Origin: an uncultured Oscillospiraceae bacterium
GTDB taxonomy: Bacteria; Bacillota; Clostridia; Oscillospirales; Oscillospiraceae
Direction: 5' to 3'
DNA: 36,352 nucleotides
NCBI GenBank assembly: GCA_934636865.1
Contig: CAKUBI010000022.1
Span: forward strand, 1 to 36,352
Shown: one piece after another, positions 23,885 through 30,427 of the stretch
Layout: every line of letters starts with the position of its first letter
Position numbering within the stretch: the stretch's first letter is position 1
Position numbers and translations under genes: made by a program
The notes under the pieces: model-generated
The model's input: the letters and a program-made list of their open reading frames with translations, nothing else
The model's database searches: none
Told to the model about the DNA's origin: nothing

Positions 23885-24782
23885 CCGCTTTGGCGCTTTT
23901 CTCCGGCAGCTGCGAGAGCAGCACCGCCGCGAGCATCAGCGCGCAGCCCAGATACTCCTGCGCGCTCATCTTTTCGTGCAGGAAGACCGCGCCCGACACG
24001 ACCGCAAAGAAGGATTCAAGGCTCATCAGAAGTGAAACGACCGTTGGGTCGCCGTCCTTCTGCGCGGCGATCTGGCAGGTATAGCCCACGCCGCTCGTAA
24101 AAATGCCGACGTAGAGGATGTACGGCAGGCATGTTCTGACCGCCTCCGCCGTGGTCTGCTCCCCCGCGATAAGCGCGCAGACGCCGGAGAGCATCCCCGC
24201 CACGACAAACTGCACGAGAGACAGCTCCATACTGTCCACGCGGCTTCCGAAATGGTCGATGATCATGATGTGGAAGGTGAAGGCGATGGCGCAGAGGAAT
24301 TCATAAAAGTCGCCGCCCTCGAGCGAAAAGCCCTTCCCGCCGGTAAAGCAGAGAAGATAAAGCCCCGCCACCGCGAGCGCCACGAAGAGCCACACCCGCC
24401 TGCCCGGCTTTTTGCCCGCAAAGCAGCCGAACACCGGCACGAGCACGATATAGAGCGCCGTGATGAACCCGGCCTTGCCCGCGCTCGTCTCCTTCAGCCC
24501 GTACTGCTGGAGGTTAACGGCCGCCGTGAGCATCGCGCCGCAGGCCGCACCCGCCAGAAGGAGCGTCTTTTTCTGCGCCGGCGTGTATTTTTCGCGCGGA
24601 TGGCGGCGGCGCGAAATGCACACCAGCACAAAAAGGAAGATCGACGCGGGGATCATACGCAGCATGCCGAAGGAAAAGCAGCCCAAATGCCCCGCGCTGA
24701 GGCTCTGCGTGACGAACGAGCAGCCCCAGATCATGGCTGCGAGCAGCGGCAGGACGACCTGCCGGACGTTTTTGCTTTTCAT
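23862..24782 (-). CDS. DMT-superfamily (EamA) transporter, second
   Basis: A polytopic membrane transporter of 306 residues with two EamA repeats. LLAAMIWGCSFVTQSLSAGH is the typical first helix with the WG-x-SF signature, and AAVNLQQYGLKETSAGKAGF ITALYIVLVPVF the end of the first repeat. LLMSLESFFAVVSGAVFLHE is the matching region of the second repeat. The substrate is unknown. It is unlike the EamA gene at 15846, so they are not recent duplicates. GGGGAGG precedes the start. Its promoter spacer is filled by a perfect inverted repeat (24835-24849). The C-terminal codons contain the tagA promoter. Confidence 0.9.
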   Translation of the reverse strand: MKSKNVRQVVLPLLAAMIWGCSFVTQSLSAGHLGCFSFGMLRMIPASIFLFVLVCISRRRHPREKYTPAQKKTLLLAGAACGAMLTAAVNLQQYGLKETSAGKAGFITALYIVLVPVFGCFAGKKPGRRVWLFVALAVAGLYLLCFTGGKGFSLEGGDFYEFLCAIAFTFHIMIIDHFGSRVDSMELSLVQFVVAGMLSGVCALIAGEQTTAEAVRTCLPYILYVGIFTSGVGYTCQIAAQKDGDPTVVSLLMSLESFFAVVSGAVFLHEKMSAQEYLGCALMLAAVLLSQLPEKSAKAVESGKKA

Positions 24783-24826
24783 CGTTGTGTTCCTCCCCGC
24801 GCCGTGATAAAATCAATGCAGTATTC

Positions 24827-24855
24827 AGCATAGCAAAATGCCGCATTTTCCGCAA
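24827..24855 (-). promoter_or_regulatory. promoter of the second DMT transporter with operator-like palindrome
   Basis: TTGCGG (24850-24855), a 17-bp spacer and TATGCT (24827-24832) on the minus strand. The spacer is almost entirely the palindrome AAAATGC-C-GCATTTT (24835-24849), well placed for a repressor. Confidence 0.6.
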
Positions 24856-24896
24856 GTATCGCGGCAGGAAAATTTGCGTTTACGGGAGGAAACTGC

Positions 24897-25934
24897 ATGC
24901 GAACCGACGAGATCCGCCTGCTCCGGATGACCCGGCAGCATCTTTTTGCGCCTGCGCGGGACGAGCTCACGGTGCTGCGGGAGCTCTGCGGCTTGCAGGC
25001 GCAGTTTTACGGCAACTGCCTGCACGCGCTGCGTCTGCGCTGCGGGAAAGCGCCGGATAAGGATATTCTGCGCACCTCCGCCGTCAAGACTTGGACGCTG
25101 CGCGGCACGCTGCATCTCGTCGCACTCGATGACCTGCCTCTCTTCCTCTACGACGGGCGCAGTCATTTTCTGCGCCCGTGCGACACGATGGCAGACGATG
25201 ACTGCCTTTCCGCCGCACGCAAGCGCGAACTGGCCGCGGTCATTCTGGACGCCGCCGCACAAGGCTGCGGCGAGCGCGAGGAGCTTCGCCGCCGCTGCCG
25301 CGAAGCGGGTATGACCGCACGCGAGGAAGAAAGCGCCTTCGACGCCTGGGGCGGGCTGCTGCGCGCCCTGTGCGAAAGCGGCGCGCTCTGCCACACCGCA
25401 CAGCAGAAAAAGGCCTTCCGCCCCTGCCCGCCGTTCGAGCCGATGGAAAAGGTCGAAGCCCTGCGCGCGCTCATGCGGCGGTACCTGACCCACTACGGTC
25501 CCGTGACCGCGCAGGACGCGGCCTATTTCTTTGCTCTCCCCCAGCGCGAACTGCTGCCGGTCATCGAATCGCTCTCCCCGCAGGAATTTTCATGTGAAGG
25601 GAAAATATTTTACAGCTTAGGAAATATCGATGTCAGCGGTGATCTGTCCTGCTGCCGCTTCCTTGCGGGCTTCGACCCGCTGATGCTCGGGTACGAAAAG
25701 CACGCGAACCCGTTCCTGCCCGAGGAGGCGCTTCGCGGCGTGTTTACGCTCGCGGGCATCGTCCGGCCCGGCATCCTGCTCGACGGGAGGATCGCCGGCG
25801 TTTGGAAGCGCCGCGGACGGTCTGTTGAATTGACAGGCTTAACACCTTTACAAGCATCGCAAAGAAAGAGGATCGAAGCGGAAGCGCTTCGGATTTTTAA
25901 CGATTCTGTCTCCAAGCTGGTCTGGAGCGATTAA
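24897..25934 (+). CDS. AlkZ-family (HTH_42) DNA glycosylase
   Basis: A winged-helix protein of the PF06224 family, 345 residues. Members AlkZ and YcaQ are DNA glycosylases that unhook alkylated bases and interstrand crosslinks. The catalytic QxQ motif of the AlkZ type is present in LCGLQAQFYGN (Gln34, Gln36), near the N-terminus as expected. Other family marks are TWTLRGTLHLVALDDLPLFL, the RRYLTHYGPVTAQDAAYFF segment and the closing LAGFDPLMLGYEKHANPFLP with a conserved Asp, then an arginine-rich beta region. GGGAGG precedes the ATG. AlkZ relatives often sit in antibiotic clusters, but here it stands alone beside pcrA. The exact lesion is unknown. Confidence 0.85.
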   Translation: MRTDEIRLLRMTRQHLFAPARDELTVLRELCGLQAQFYGNCLHALRLRCGKAPDKDILRTSAVKTWTLRGTLHLVALDDLPLFLYDGRSHFLRPCDTMADDDCLSAARKRELAAVILDAAAQGCGEREELRRRCREAGMTAREEESAFDAWGGLLRALCESGALCHTAQQKKAFRPCPPFEPMEKVEALRALMRRYLTHYGPVTAQDAAYFFALPQRELLPVIESLSPQEFSCEGKIFYSLGNIDVSGDLSCCRFLAGFDPLMLGYEKHANPFLPEEALRGVFTLAGIVRPGILLDGRIAGVWKRRGRSVELTGLTPLQASQRKRIEAEALRIFNDSVSKLVWSD

Positions 25935-25935
25935 G

Positions 25936-26123
25936 CCGCGCCCGTTGGGCGCGGAGGGAAAAGCAGCGCCTGTGGCGCTGCACGGATAAGGGAGGGATAT
26001 CTCTTTTTGAAAAAGAGATATCCCTCCCTTAAACCCTCCCAGAGAAAATTTACATTGCCGGTCTGAGGCTTGAAGCGCTGCACAGCCTGCGGAATCAGGT
26101 GCGGTGTACGTGGCTTCGCCACG
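25936..26123 (-). repeat. structured intergenic repeat, copy 3 (minus orientation)
   Basis: Read on the minus strand: hairpin CGTGGC/GCCACG (26109-26123), conserved block ACACCGCACC, CTTCAAGCC (near 26067-26075) and GGCAATGTAA, then a 43-bp perfect hairpin (25988-26030) with 21-bp arms, hairpin GCAGCGCC/GGCGCTGC (25963-25981), then TTTTCCCTCC, and hairpin CCGCGCCC/GGGCGCGG (25936-25954). It starts two bases after the AlkZ-like stop and may also terminate that gene. Confidence 0.8.
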
Positions 26124-26206
26124 AGCCTTCTATGATTCGCCGCCGGTATCAACCGCGCCCTACTCCGTGGGGCGCGAGTGAGGTTAGCTGGTTCGCCGGT
26201 GCGAGC

Positions 26207-26388
26207 GCAGCAATGCTGCCACGCAGGCACTCCCATTCCGGAGGCACAAAGGTTCTTCAAGCCTGAGACTGCCAATGAACGCCTTTCTCTTGGGGTTCCA
26301 AAGGGGCCATTCTCTTTTGCGAAAGAGATGGCCCCTTTGATGCGTGCAGCGCCATCGGCGCTGCTGTTCCCCCCTGCGGAACGCAGGG
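26207..26388 (+). repeat. structured intergenic repeat, copy 2
   Basis: Same order as copy 3 but on the plus strand: hairpin GCAGC/GCTGC (26207-26219), the conserved block with ATTCCG, CTTCAAGCC (26255) and TGCCAATG, then a long hairpin (26300-26338) with one bulged T, hairpin GCAGCGCC/GGCGCTGC (26346-26364), TTCCCCCC, and hairpin CCCTGCG/CGCAGGG (26372-26388). It ends six bases from the pcrA stop and can act as its terminator on the other strand. Between copies 3 and 2 (26124-26206) only GC-rich inverted sequence, CGCGCCC/GGGCGCG near 26154-26176, is seen. Confidence 0.8.
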
Positions 26389-26393
26389 AAACA

Positions 26394-28847
26394 TCACAGC
26401 TTTGTAATATGCGCCCCCGCCGTTTTGAGCATCAGCTTTTTGGTGCCCACGGTGTCGAACGCCACCTCAATGAGCGCGTCGCCGCCCATGGGCGTGATGG
26501 AAATGACCATACCGTTGCCGAAGGTCTTGTGGTTGATCTGGTCGCCCGCCGCAAGGGAGAGCAGCGGCGCCTTCGGGCTCGCCGTGCGCTGCTCGCGCAT
26601 TTTCTGCGCGGGGCGGGATGTTCGCTGCATCGCGCTGTCGTAGCGCGCGGCGCCCTGTGCGCGTCCGCCGTAGCCGTGCGAGGAATAGGAGCCGTCAAAG
26701 TCCGTGTCGCCGAAGGTGAATGTGGGACCGCTGTCATTCTGGCGGCCGACCCAGTCGGCGTTGTCCCCCGGCACCTCCTCGAGGAAGCGCGAGGGCTGGC
26801 TCGCGCTCGTGCGGCCAAAGAGCATGCGCTGGCGCGTGCAGGTCATCGTGAGCCGCTCCTTCGCGCGCGTCATGGCGACATAGCAGAGCCTGCGCTCCTC
26901 CTCGACCTCTTCGTCGTTGTAGCGCGCGCGCTCGCCGGGGAAGATCCCCTCCTCCATGCCGACGACATACACGCAGGGGAATTCAAGTCCCTTCGCGCTG
27001 TGCATCGTCATCATCGTCACGCAGTTGTCGCCCGTCGCGCTGTCGAGGTCTGTATAGAGCGCGATCTCATTCAAAAAGCCCGAGAGCGTCGCGTCCTCCG
27101 GGTCGTTTTCAAGAAACGAAAGGATGTTCGACTTGAGCTCCTGCACGTTCTCGAGCCGCCCGCGGCTCTCCATGTCGTTCTTCTCCTGAAGGGTCTGCAC
27201 GTAGCTCGTCTGCTCGCAGACCGCGTCATAAAAGTCTGCCAGCGCCAGCGTGTCCGCCAACTCGCGCAGCGAGTCGATGAGAGCCGCGAAGCGCTCGAGC
27301 TTGCCCGAGGCGCTCTTCGGGATCACCGCGTACTCCCCCGCCGTGCGCAGAATTTCGACCATCGGCACACCCTGTTCGCCGGCAAGGCTCTGCACGCGCT
27401 CAATGGTGGTGCTGCCGATGCCGCGCGGCGGATTGTTGATGATACGGCGCAGGCGCAGATCGTCGCTCGGGTTATTCACCACCGCGAGGTAGGCAAGCAT
27501 GTCCTTGACCTCCGCGCGCTCGAAGAACTTGGTTCCGCCCACGACCTGATACGGCACGCCATTGCGCTTGAAGGCGTATTCGAGCGCGTTCGACTGCGCG
27601 TTCATGCGGTACAAAATGGCGTTGTCCTTCCAGTCCCGCCCGCGGTTATAGTCCATCATGATGCTGCTGACGACAAAATTCGCCTCGTCCTGCTCGTTGA
27701 ACACGGTCTTGATGAGCACCCGGTCGCCCGCGCCCGCGTCGGTCCAGAGGGTCTTGCCCTTTCGCCCGGTGTTGTTTTTGATAACGGCGTTCGCCGCGTC
27801 GAGGATATTCTGCGTCGAACGGTAGTTCTGCTCCAGGCGGATCGTGCGGCAGCCATGATACTCCTTTTCAAAGTTCAGGATATTCGTAATGTCCGCGCCG
27901 CGGAATTTGTAGATGCTCTGGTCATCGTCGCCGACGACGCAGATGTTGCCCTTTTCGCCCACGAGCTGCTTGATGAGCAGGTACTGCAAGCGGTTCGTGT
28001 CCTGATACTCGTCGATGAGCACATAGCGGAACTTATGGCGGTAGTAGTCGCGCACATCCGCGTGCTGCTGCAAAAGCGTGACCGCGTGGAGGATGATATC
28101 GTCAAAGTCGAGCGCGTTCGCCTCGGCGAGCTTCCGCACGTAGCGGCCATACACCTTGGCGATGGCCTCCCTGCGCCAGTCGCCGCTGCCGGCCCAGCGC
28201 TTCGCGTACTCCTGCGGCGGCTCCATCGCATCCTTCGCGTTCGAGATCGCCGAGAGCACCTCGCGCGGCGTGAGCTTCTTCTCGTCGATGCCGAGTTCCT
28301 TCAAAACGTCCTTGATGACGCGCTTGGAATCGTCCGTGTCGTAGATCGTAAAGTCGCGCGAAAAGCCGAGCCGGTCGATGTCGCGGCGCAGGATGCGCAC
28401 GCAGGCGGAGTGGAACGTCATGGCCCACACGCTCTCCGCGCCCTGGATGCCGAAGGCGGAGAGCCGCTCGCGCAGCTCGTTTGCCGCCTTGTTCGTAAAC
28501 GTCACCGCCAGCACCGACCACGGCGCGGCGGGATCAAGACGGCAGAGCCGCACCATCCGGCTGCGCTCGTCCGGCGTCGGATGCGCGGGGTAATTCTCCA
28601 AAAACGCAAGGTCGTCCTCCGCGGCCCACTGCGGGACATCATCACTGTCGCTCCCCCGCCCGTAGGTCAGAAGGTTCGCAACGCGGTTGATGAGCACCGT
28701 CGTCTTGCCGCTGCCCGCGCCCGCGAGCAGCAGCAGCGCTCCCTCGGTCGTGAGCACGCCGCGGCGCTGCTCCGGATTCATTCTTGCAAAATCCCGCGCG
28801 ATGGCCGCTCTCCGGGCGGCGGCATAGCGGGCGTTAAAATCACTCAT
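26394..28847 (-). CDS. pcrA: ATP-dependent DNA helicase PcrA/UvrD
   Basis: A 3'-5' superfamily 1A helicase for nucleotide excision repair and removal of RecA filaments. It has 817 residues. Motifs in order: MNPEQRRGVLTTEGALLLLA, Walker A GAGSGKTTVL, VTFTNKAANELRERL (Ia), DEYQDTN (II), VVGDDDQSIYKFRGA (III), LEQNYRSTQNIL (IV), VTMMTMHSAKGLEFPCVY (V) and RRLCYVAMTRAKERL (VI). The C-terminal Tudor-like domain with GDQINHKTFGNGMV binds RNA polymerase in related proteins. A spacer of about 40 residues between motif Ia and the normal Gln segment (RGSDSDDVPQWAAEDDLAFL) is a lineage-specific insertion. The start MSDFNARYAAARRAA at 28847 follows AAAGGG at a long spacing of 11 nt. Confidence 0.96.
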   Translation of the reverse strand: MSDFNARYAAARRAAIARDFARMNPEQRRGVLTTEGALLLLAGAGSGKTTVLINRVANLLTYGRGSDSDDVPQWAAEDDLAFLENYPAHPTPDERSRMVRLCRLDPAAPWSVLAVTFTNKAANELRERLSAFGIQGAESVWAMTFHSACVRILRRDIDRLGFSRDFTIYDTDDSKRVIKDVLKELGIDEKKLTPREVLSAISNAKDAMEPPQEYAKRWAGSGDWRREAIAKVYGRYVRKLAEANALDFDDIILHAVTLLQQHADVRDYYRHKFRYVLIDEYQDTNRLQYLLIKQLVGEKGNICVVGDDDQSIYKFRGADITNILNFEKEYHGCRTIRLEQNYRSTQNILDAANAVIKNNTGRKGKTLWTDAGAGDRVLIKTVFNEQDEANFVVSSIMMDYNRGRDWKDNAILYRMNAQSNALEYAFKRNGVPYQVVGGTKFFERAEVKDMLAYLAVVNNPSDDLRLRRIINNPPRGIGSTTIERVQSLAGEQGVPMVEILRTAGEYAVIPKSASGKLERFAALIDSLRELADTLALADFYDAVCEQTSYVQTLQEKNDMESRGRLENVQELKSNILSFLENDPEDATLSGFLNEIALYTDLDSATGDNCVTMMTMHSAKGLEFPCVYVVGMEEGIFPGERARYNDEEVEEERRLCYVAMTRAKERLTMTCTRQRMLFGRTSASQPSRFLEEVPGDNADWVGRQNDSGPTFTFGDTDFDGSYSSHGYGGRAQGAARYDSAMQRTSRPAQKMREQRTASPKAPLLSLAAGDQINHKTFGNGMVISITPMGGDALIEVAFDTVGTKKLMLKTAGAHITKL

Positions 28848-28878
28848 ATGAACTGTATCCCTTTCCTGATCTTCCCAC

Positions 28879-28907
28879 ATCTTACCTTTTTTTCCCTCTT
28901 CGGTCAA
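28879..28907 (-). promoter_or_regulatory. sigma-A promoter of pcrA
   Basis: TTGACC (28902-28907), a 17-bp spacer and TAAGAT (28879-28884) on the minus strand, 31 bp before the start codon. Its -35 is about 47 bp from the nearest LexA box, so direct SOS control of pcrA is uncertain. Confidence 0.7.
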
Positions 28908-28947
28908 CTGTCTTCGGCAAAAATCGACTTTTTGTTCGATTTTCCAG

Positions 28948-28976
28948 TTGACAAGAACGAATGTTCGATTTATAAT
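28948..28976 (+). promoter_or_regulatory. SOS promoter: TTGACA-17-TATAAT
   Basis: A fully consensus sigma-A promoter, with -35 at 28948-28953 and -10 at 28971-28976. The spacer contains LexA box 1. It drives the 41-residue peptide and the radical SAM pair. Such a strong promoter would be silent only with a repressor. Confidence 0.9.
28954..28967. promoter_or_regulatory. LexA (SOS) box 1
   Basis: AGAACGAATGTTCG contains the exact GAAC-N4-GTTC core of Firmicute LexA sites (consensus CGAAC-N4-GTTCG, one mismatch). It lies between the -35 and -10 elements. Confidence 0.82.
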
Positions 28977-28982
28977 CATCCT

Positions 28983-28996
28983 CGAACAGAAGTTCT
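28983..28996. promoter_or_regulatory. LexA (SOS) box 2
   Basis: CGAACAGAAGTTCT again has the exact GAAC-N4-GTTC core, one mismatch from the full consensus. It covers the predicted transcription start, 29 bp from box 1 start to start. Confidence 0.82.
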
Positions 28997-29017
28997 AAAT
29001 ATAAGGAGGAACCACTC

Positions 29018-29143
29018 ATGGCCGCTTCTACGCTCATCTTTGTTTTCATCGGCGTCAGCGTTGTCACCACCAAGGTGATGAATCTGCTGCTACTGCTCGA
29101 CGATCCGAACGCCCGCCGCAGGGCGGCAAGGTATGCCCGCTGA
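29018..29143 (+). CDS. SOS-controlled 41-aa membrane peptide
   Basis: An unrecognised small protein: MAASTLIFVFIGVSVVTTKV followed by MNLLLLLDDPNARRRAARYAR. One hydrophobic helix (about residues 5-27) carries a single Lys (K19), and a basic arginine-rich tail follows, predicted cytoplasmic. AAGGAGG lies eight bases before the ATG. It is the first gene after the LexA-controlled promoter, and its stop is two bases before the rSAM start, which has no strong ribosome binding site of its own. Translation of the repair protein is thus probably coupled to this peptide. By position it recalls SOS-induced small membrane proteins that delay division or depolarise membranes, but there is no sequence evidence of kinship. 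Confidence 0.75.
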   Translation: MAASTLIFVFIGVSVVTTKVMNLLLLLDDPNARRRAARYAR

Positions 29144-29145
29144 GC

Positions 29146-30414
29146 ATGGACCTGCTCGATAAGCTCACCATCCTGGCCGACGCCGCCAAGTACGACGCTG
29201 CCTGCACCTCGAGCGGCGCAAAGCGCGGCTTTCAGGAGGGGAAGATCGGCTGCACATCGTCCTCCGTCGCGGGCTGCTGCCACACGTTTTCGGCTGACGG
29301 CCGCTGCGTCACGCTGCTGAAGGTCCTGCTCTCGAACGACTGCTGCTACAACTGCAAGTACTGCGTCAACCGCTGCACGAACGACACGCCGCGCGCGTCC
29401 TTCACGCCCGAGGAGCTTGCCGAGCTGACCATCCAGTTCTACCGCCGCAACTATATCGAGGGGCTGTTCCTCTCGTCCGGCGTGCTGCGCTCGCCCGACT
29501 ATACGACGGAGCTGATGATCCGCGCGCTCTCGCTCCTGCGAAACGAGTACCGCTTCAACGGCTACATCCACGCCAAGGCCATCCCCGGCACATCGCCGGA
29601 GCTTGTCGAGCGGCTCGGCCTCCTTGCCGACCGCCTGAGCGTCAACATCGAGCTGCCGAGCGAGGCGGGGCTCAGGCTGCTGGCCCCCAACAAGACGAAG
29701 CAGGCCATCGTGCGCCCCATGACGCAGATCCGCGACCGGGCGAAGCAGAGTAAGCAGGAGCTTGTCAAATACAAGCACGCGCCGCGTTTTGCCCCCGCAG
29801 GGCAGAGCACGCAGCTCATCGTCGGCGCAACAAAGGAGAGCGACCTGCACATTCTGAACCTCACGCAGGCGCTCTACGATTCTTACCGCCTAAAGCGCGT
29901 TTTTTACTCAGCCTATGTGCCGGTGGTGGAAAACACGCTCCTGCCCGCGCTCGACACCAAGCCGCCGCTCCTTCGCGAGCACCGGCTCTATCAGGCTGAC
30001 TGGCTGCTGCGATTTTACGGCTTCCGCGCCGATGAGCTGCTTGACGACAGCGCGCCGGATTTTGACCCGCAGCTCGACCCCAAGTGCTGCTGGGCGCTGC
30101 GCCATCCCGAGTTCTTCCCCGTCGAGGTCAACCGCGCGGACTATGAAGCGCTGCTGCGCGTGCCGGGCATCGGTGTTGTGAGCGCCAGACGCATTCTGGT
30201 CGCGCGCCGCACGGGCGCGCTGCGCGCGGAGGACCTCAAAAAGCTCGGCGTCGTGATGAAGCGGGCGCAATACTTTCTCACCTGCGGCGGGCGCTGCGCC
30301 GCGCCGCTCCGGCTGTCGCAGGAGGGCATTTTTCAAAACCTGATCGCCGTCGAGCGCCGCGCGCTTCCGCAGGCGGAGGCGCAGCAGCTGTCGCTGTTCG
30401 ATCAGGTCGGCTGA
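29146..30414 (+). CDS. Putative DNA modification/repair radical SAM protein (TIGR03916-like)
   Basis: A radical S-adenosylmethionine enzyme of 422 residues. The cluster motif CxxxCxxC is present as CCYNCKYC (Cys66, Cys70, Cys73), preceded by GCTSSSVAGCCHTFSADGRC, a second cysteine-rich block typical of this family. The barrel continues with EGLFLSSGVLRSPDYTTELM and FNGYIHAKAIPG. Near the C-terminus a helix-hairpin-helix DNA-binding element reads LLRVPGIGVVSARRIL (about 336-351). The last residues hold QLSLFD (414-419), a match to the sliding-clamp-binding pentapeptide QL(S/D)LF. Its partner TIGR03915 follows. The family is linked to uracil-DNA glycosylase-like genes in other bacteria, but the reaction is unknown. 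Located behind LexA boxes. Confidence 0.9.
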   Translation: MDLLDKLTILADAAKYDAACTSSGAKRGFQEGKIGCTSSSVAGCCHTFSADGRCVTLLKVLLSNDCCYNCKYCVNRCTNDTPRASFTPEELAELTIQFYRRNYIEGLFLSSGVLRSPDYTTELMIRALSLLRNEYRFNGYIHAKAIPGTSPELVERLGLLADRLSVNIELPSEAGLRLLAPNKTKQAIVRPMTQIRDRAKQSKQELVKYKHAPRFAPAGQSTQLIVGATKESDLHILNLTQALYDSYRLKRVFYSAYVPVVENTLLPALDTKPPLLREHRLYQADWLLRFYGFRADELLDDSAPDFDPQLDPKCCWALRHPEFFPVEVNRADYEALLRVPGIGVVSARRILVARRTGALRAEDLKKLGVVMKRAQYFLTCGGRCAAPLRLSQEGIFQNLIAVERRALPQAEAQQLSLFDQVG

Positions 30415-30427
30415 ACGGAGGCAGACA

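Noticed and set aside
26039..26206. A CRISPR array or integron-like array between the AlkZ-like gene and pcrA
   Set aside because: There are two diverging copies of one hairpin-rich element, not regularly spaced identical repeats with unique spacers, and no cas or integrase gene is nearby.
28925..28938. A third LexA box near the pcrA promoter
   Set aside because: On the minus strand CGAAC is followed by AAAA and AGTCG, not GTTCG; only one half-site is good.
26178..29078. 966-codon open frame on the plus strand
   Set aside because: It is antisense to pcrA, whose helicase motifs are all present, and its low-complexity Arg/Ala/His/Leu/Val composition is typical of a shadow frame in GC-rich DNA.
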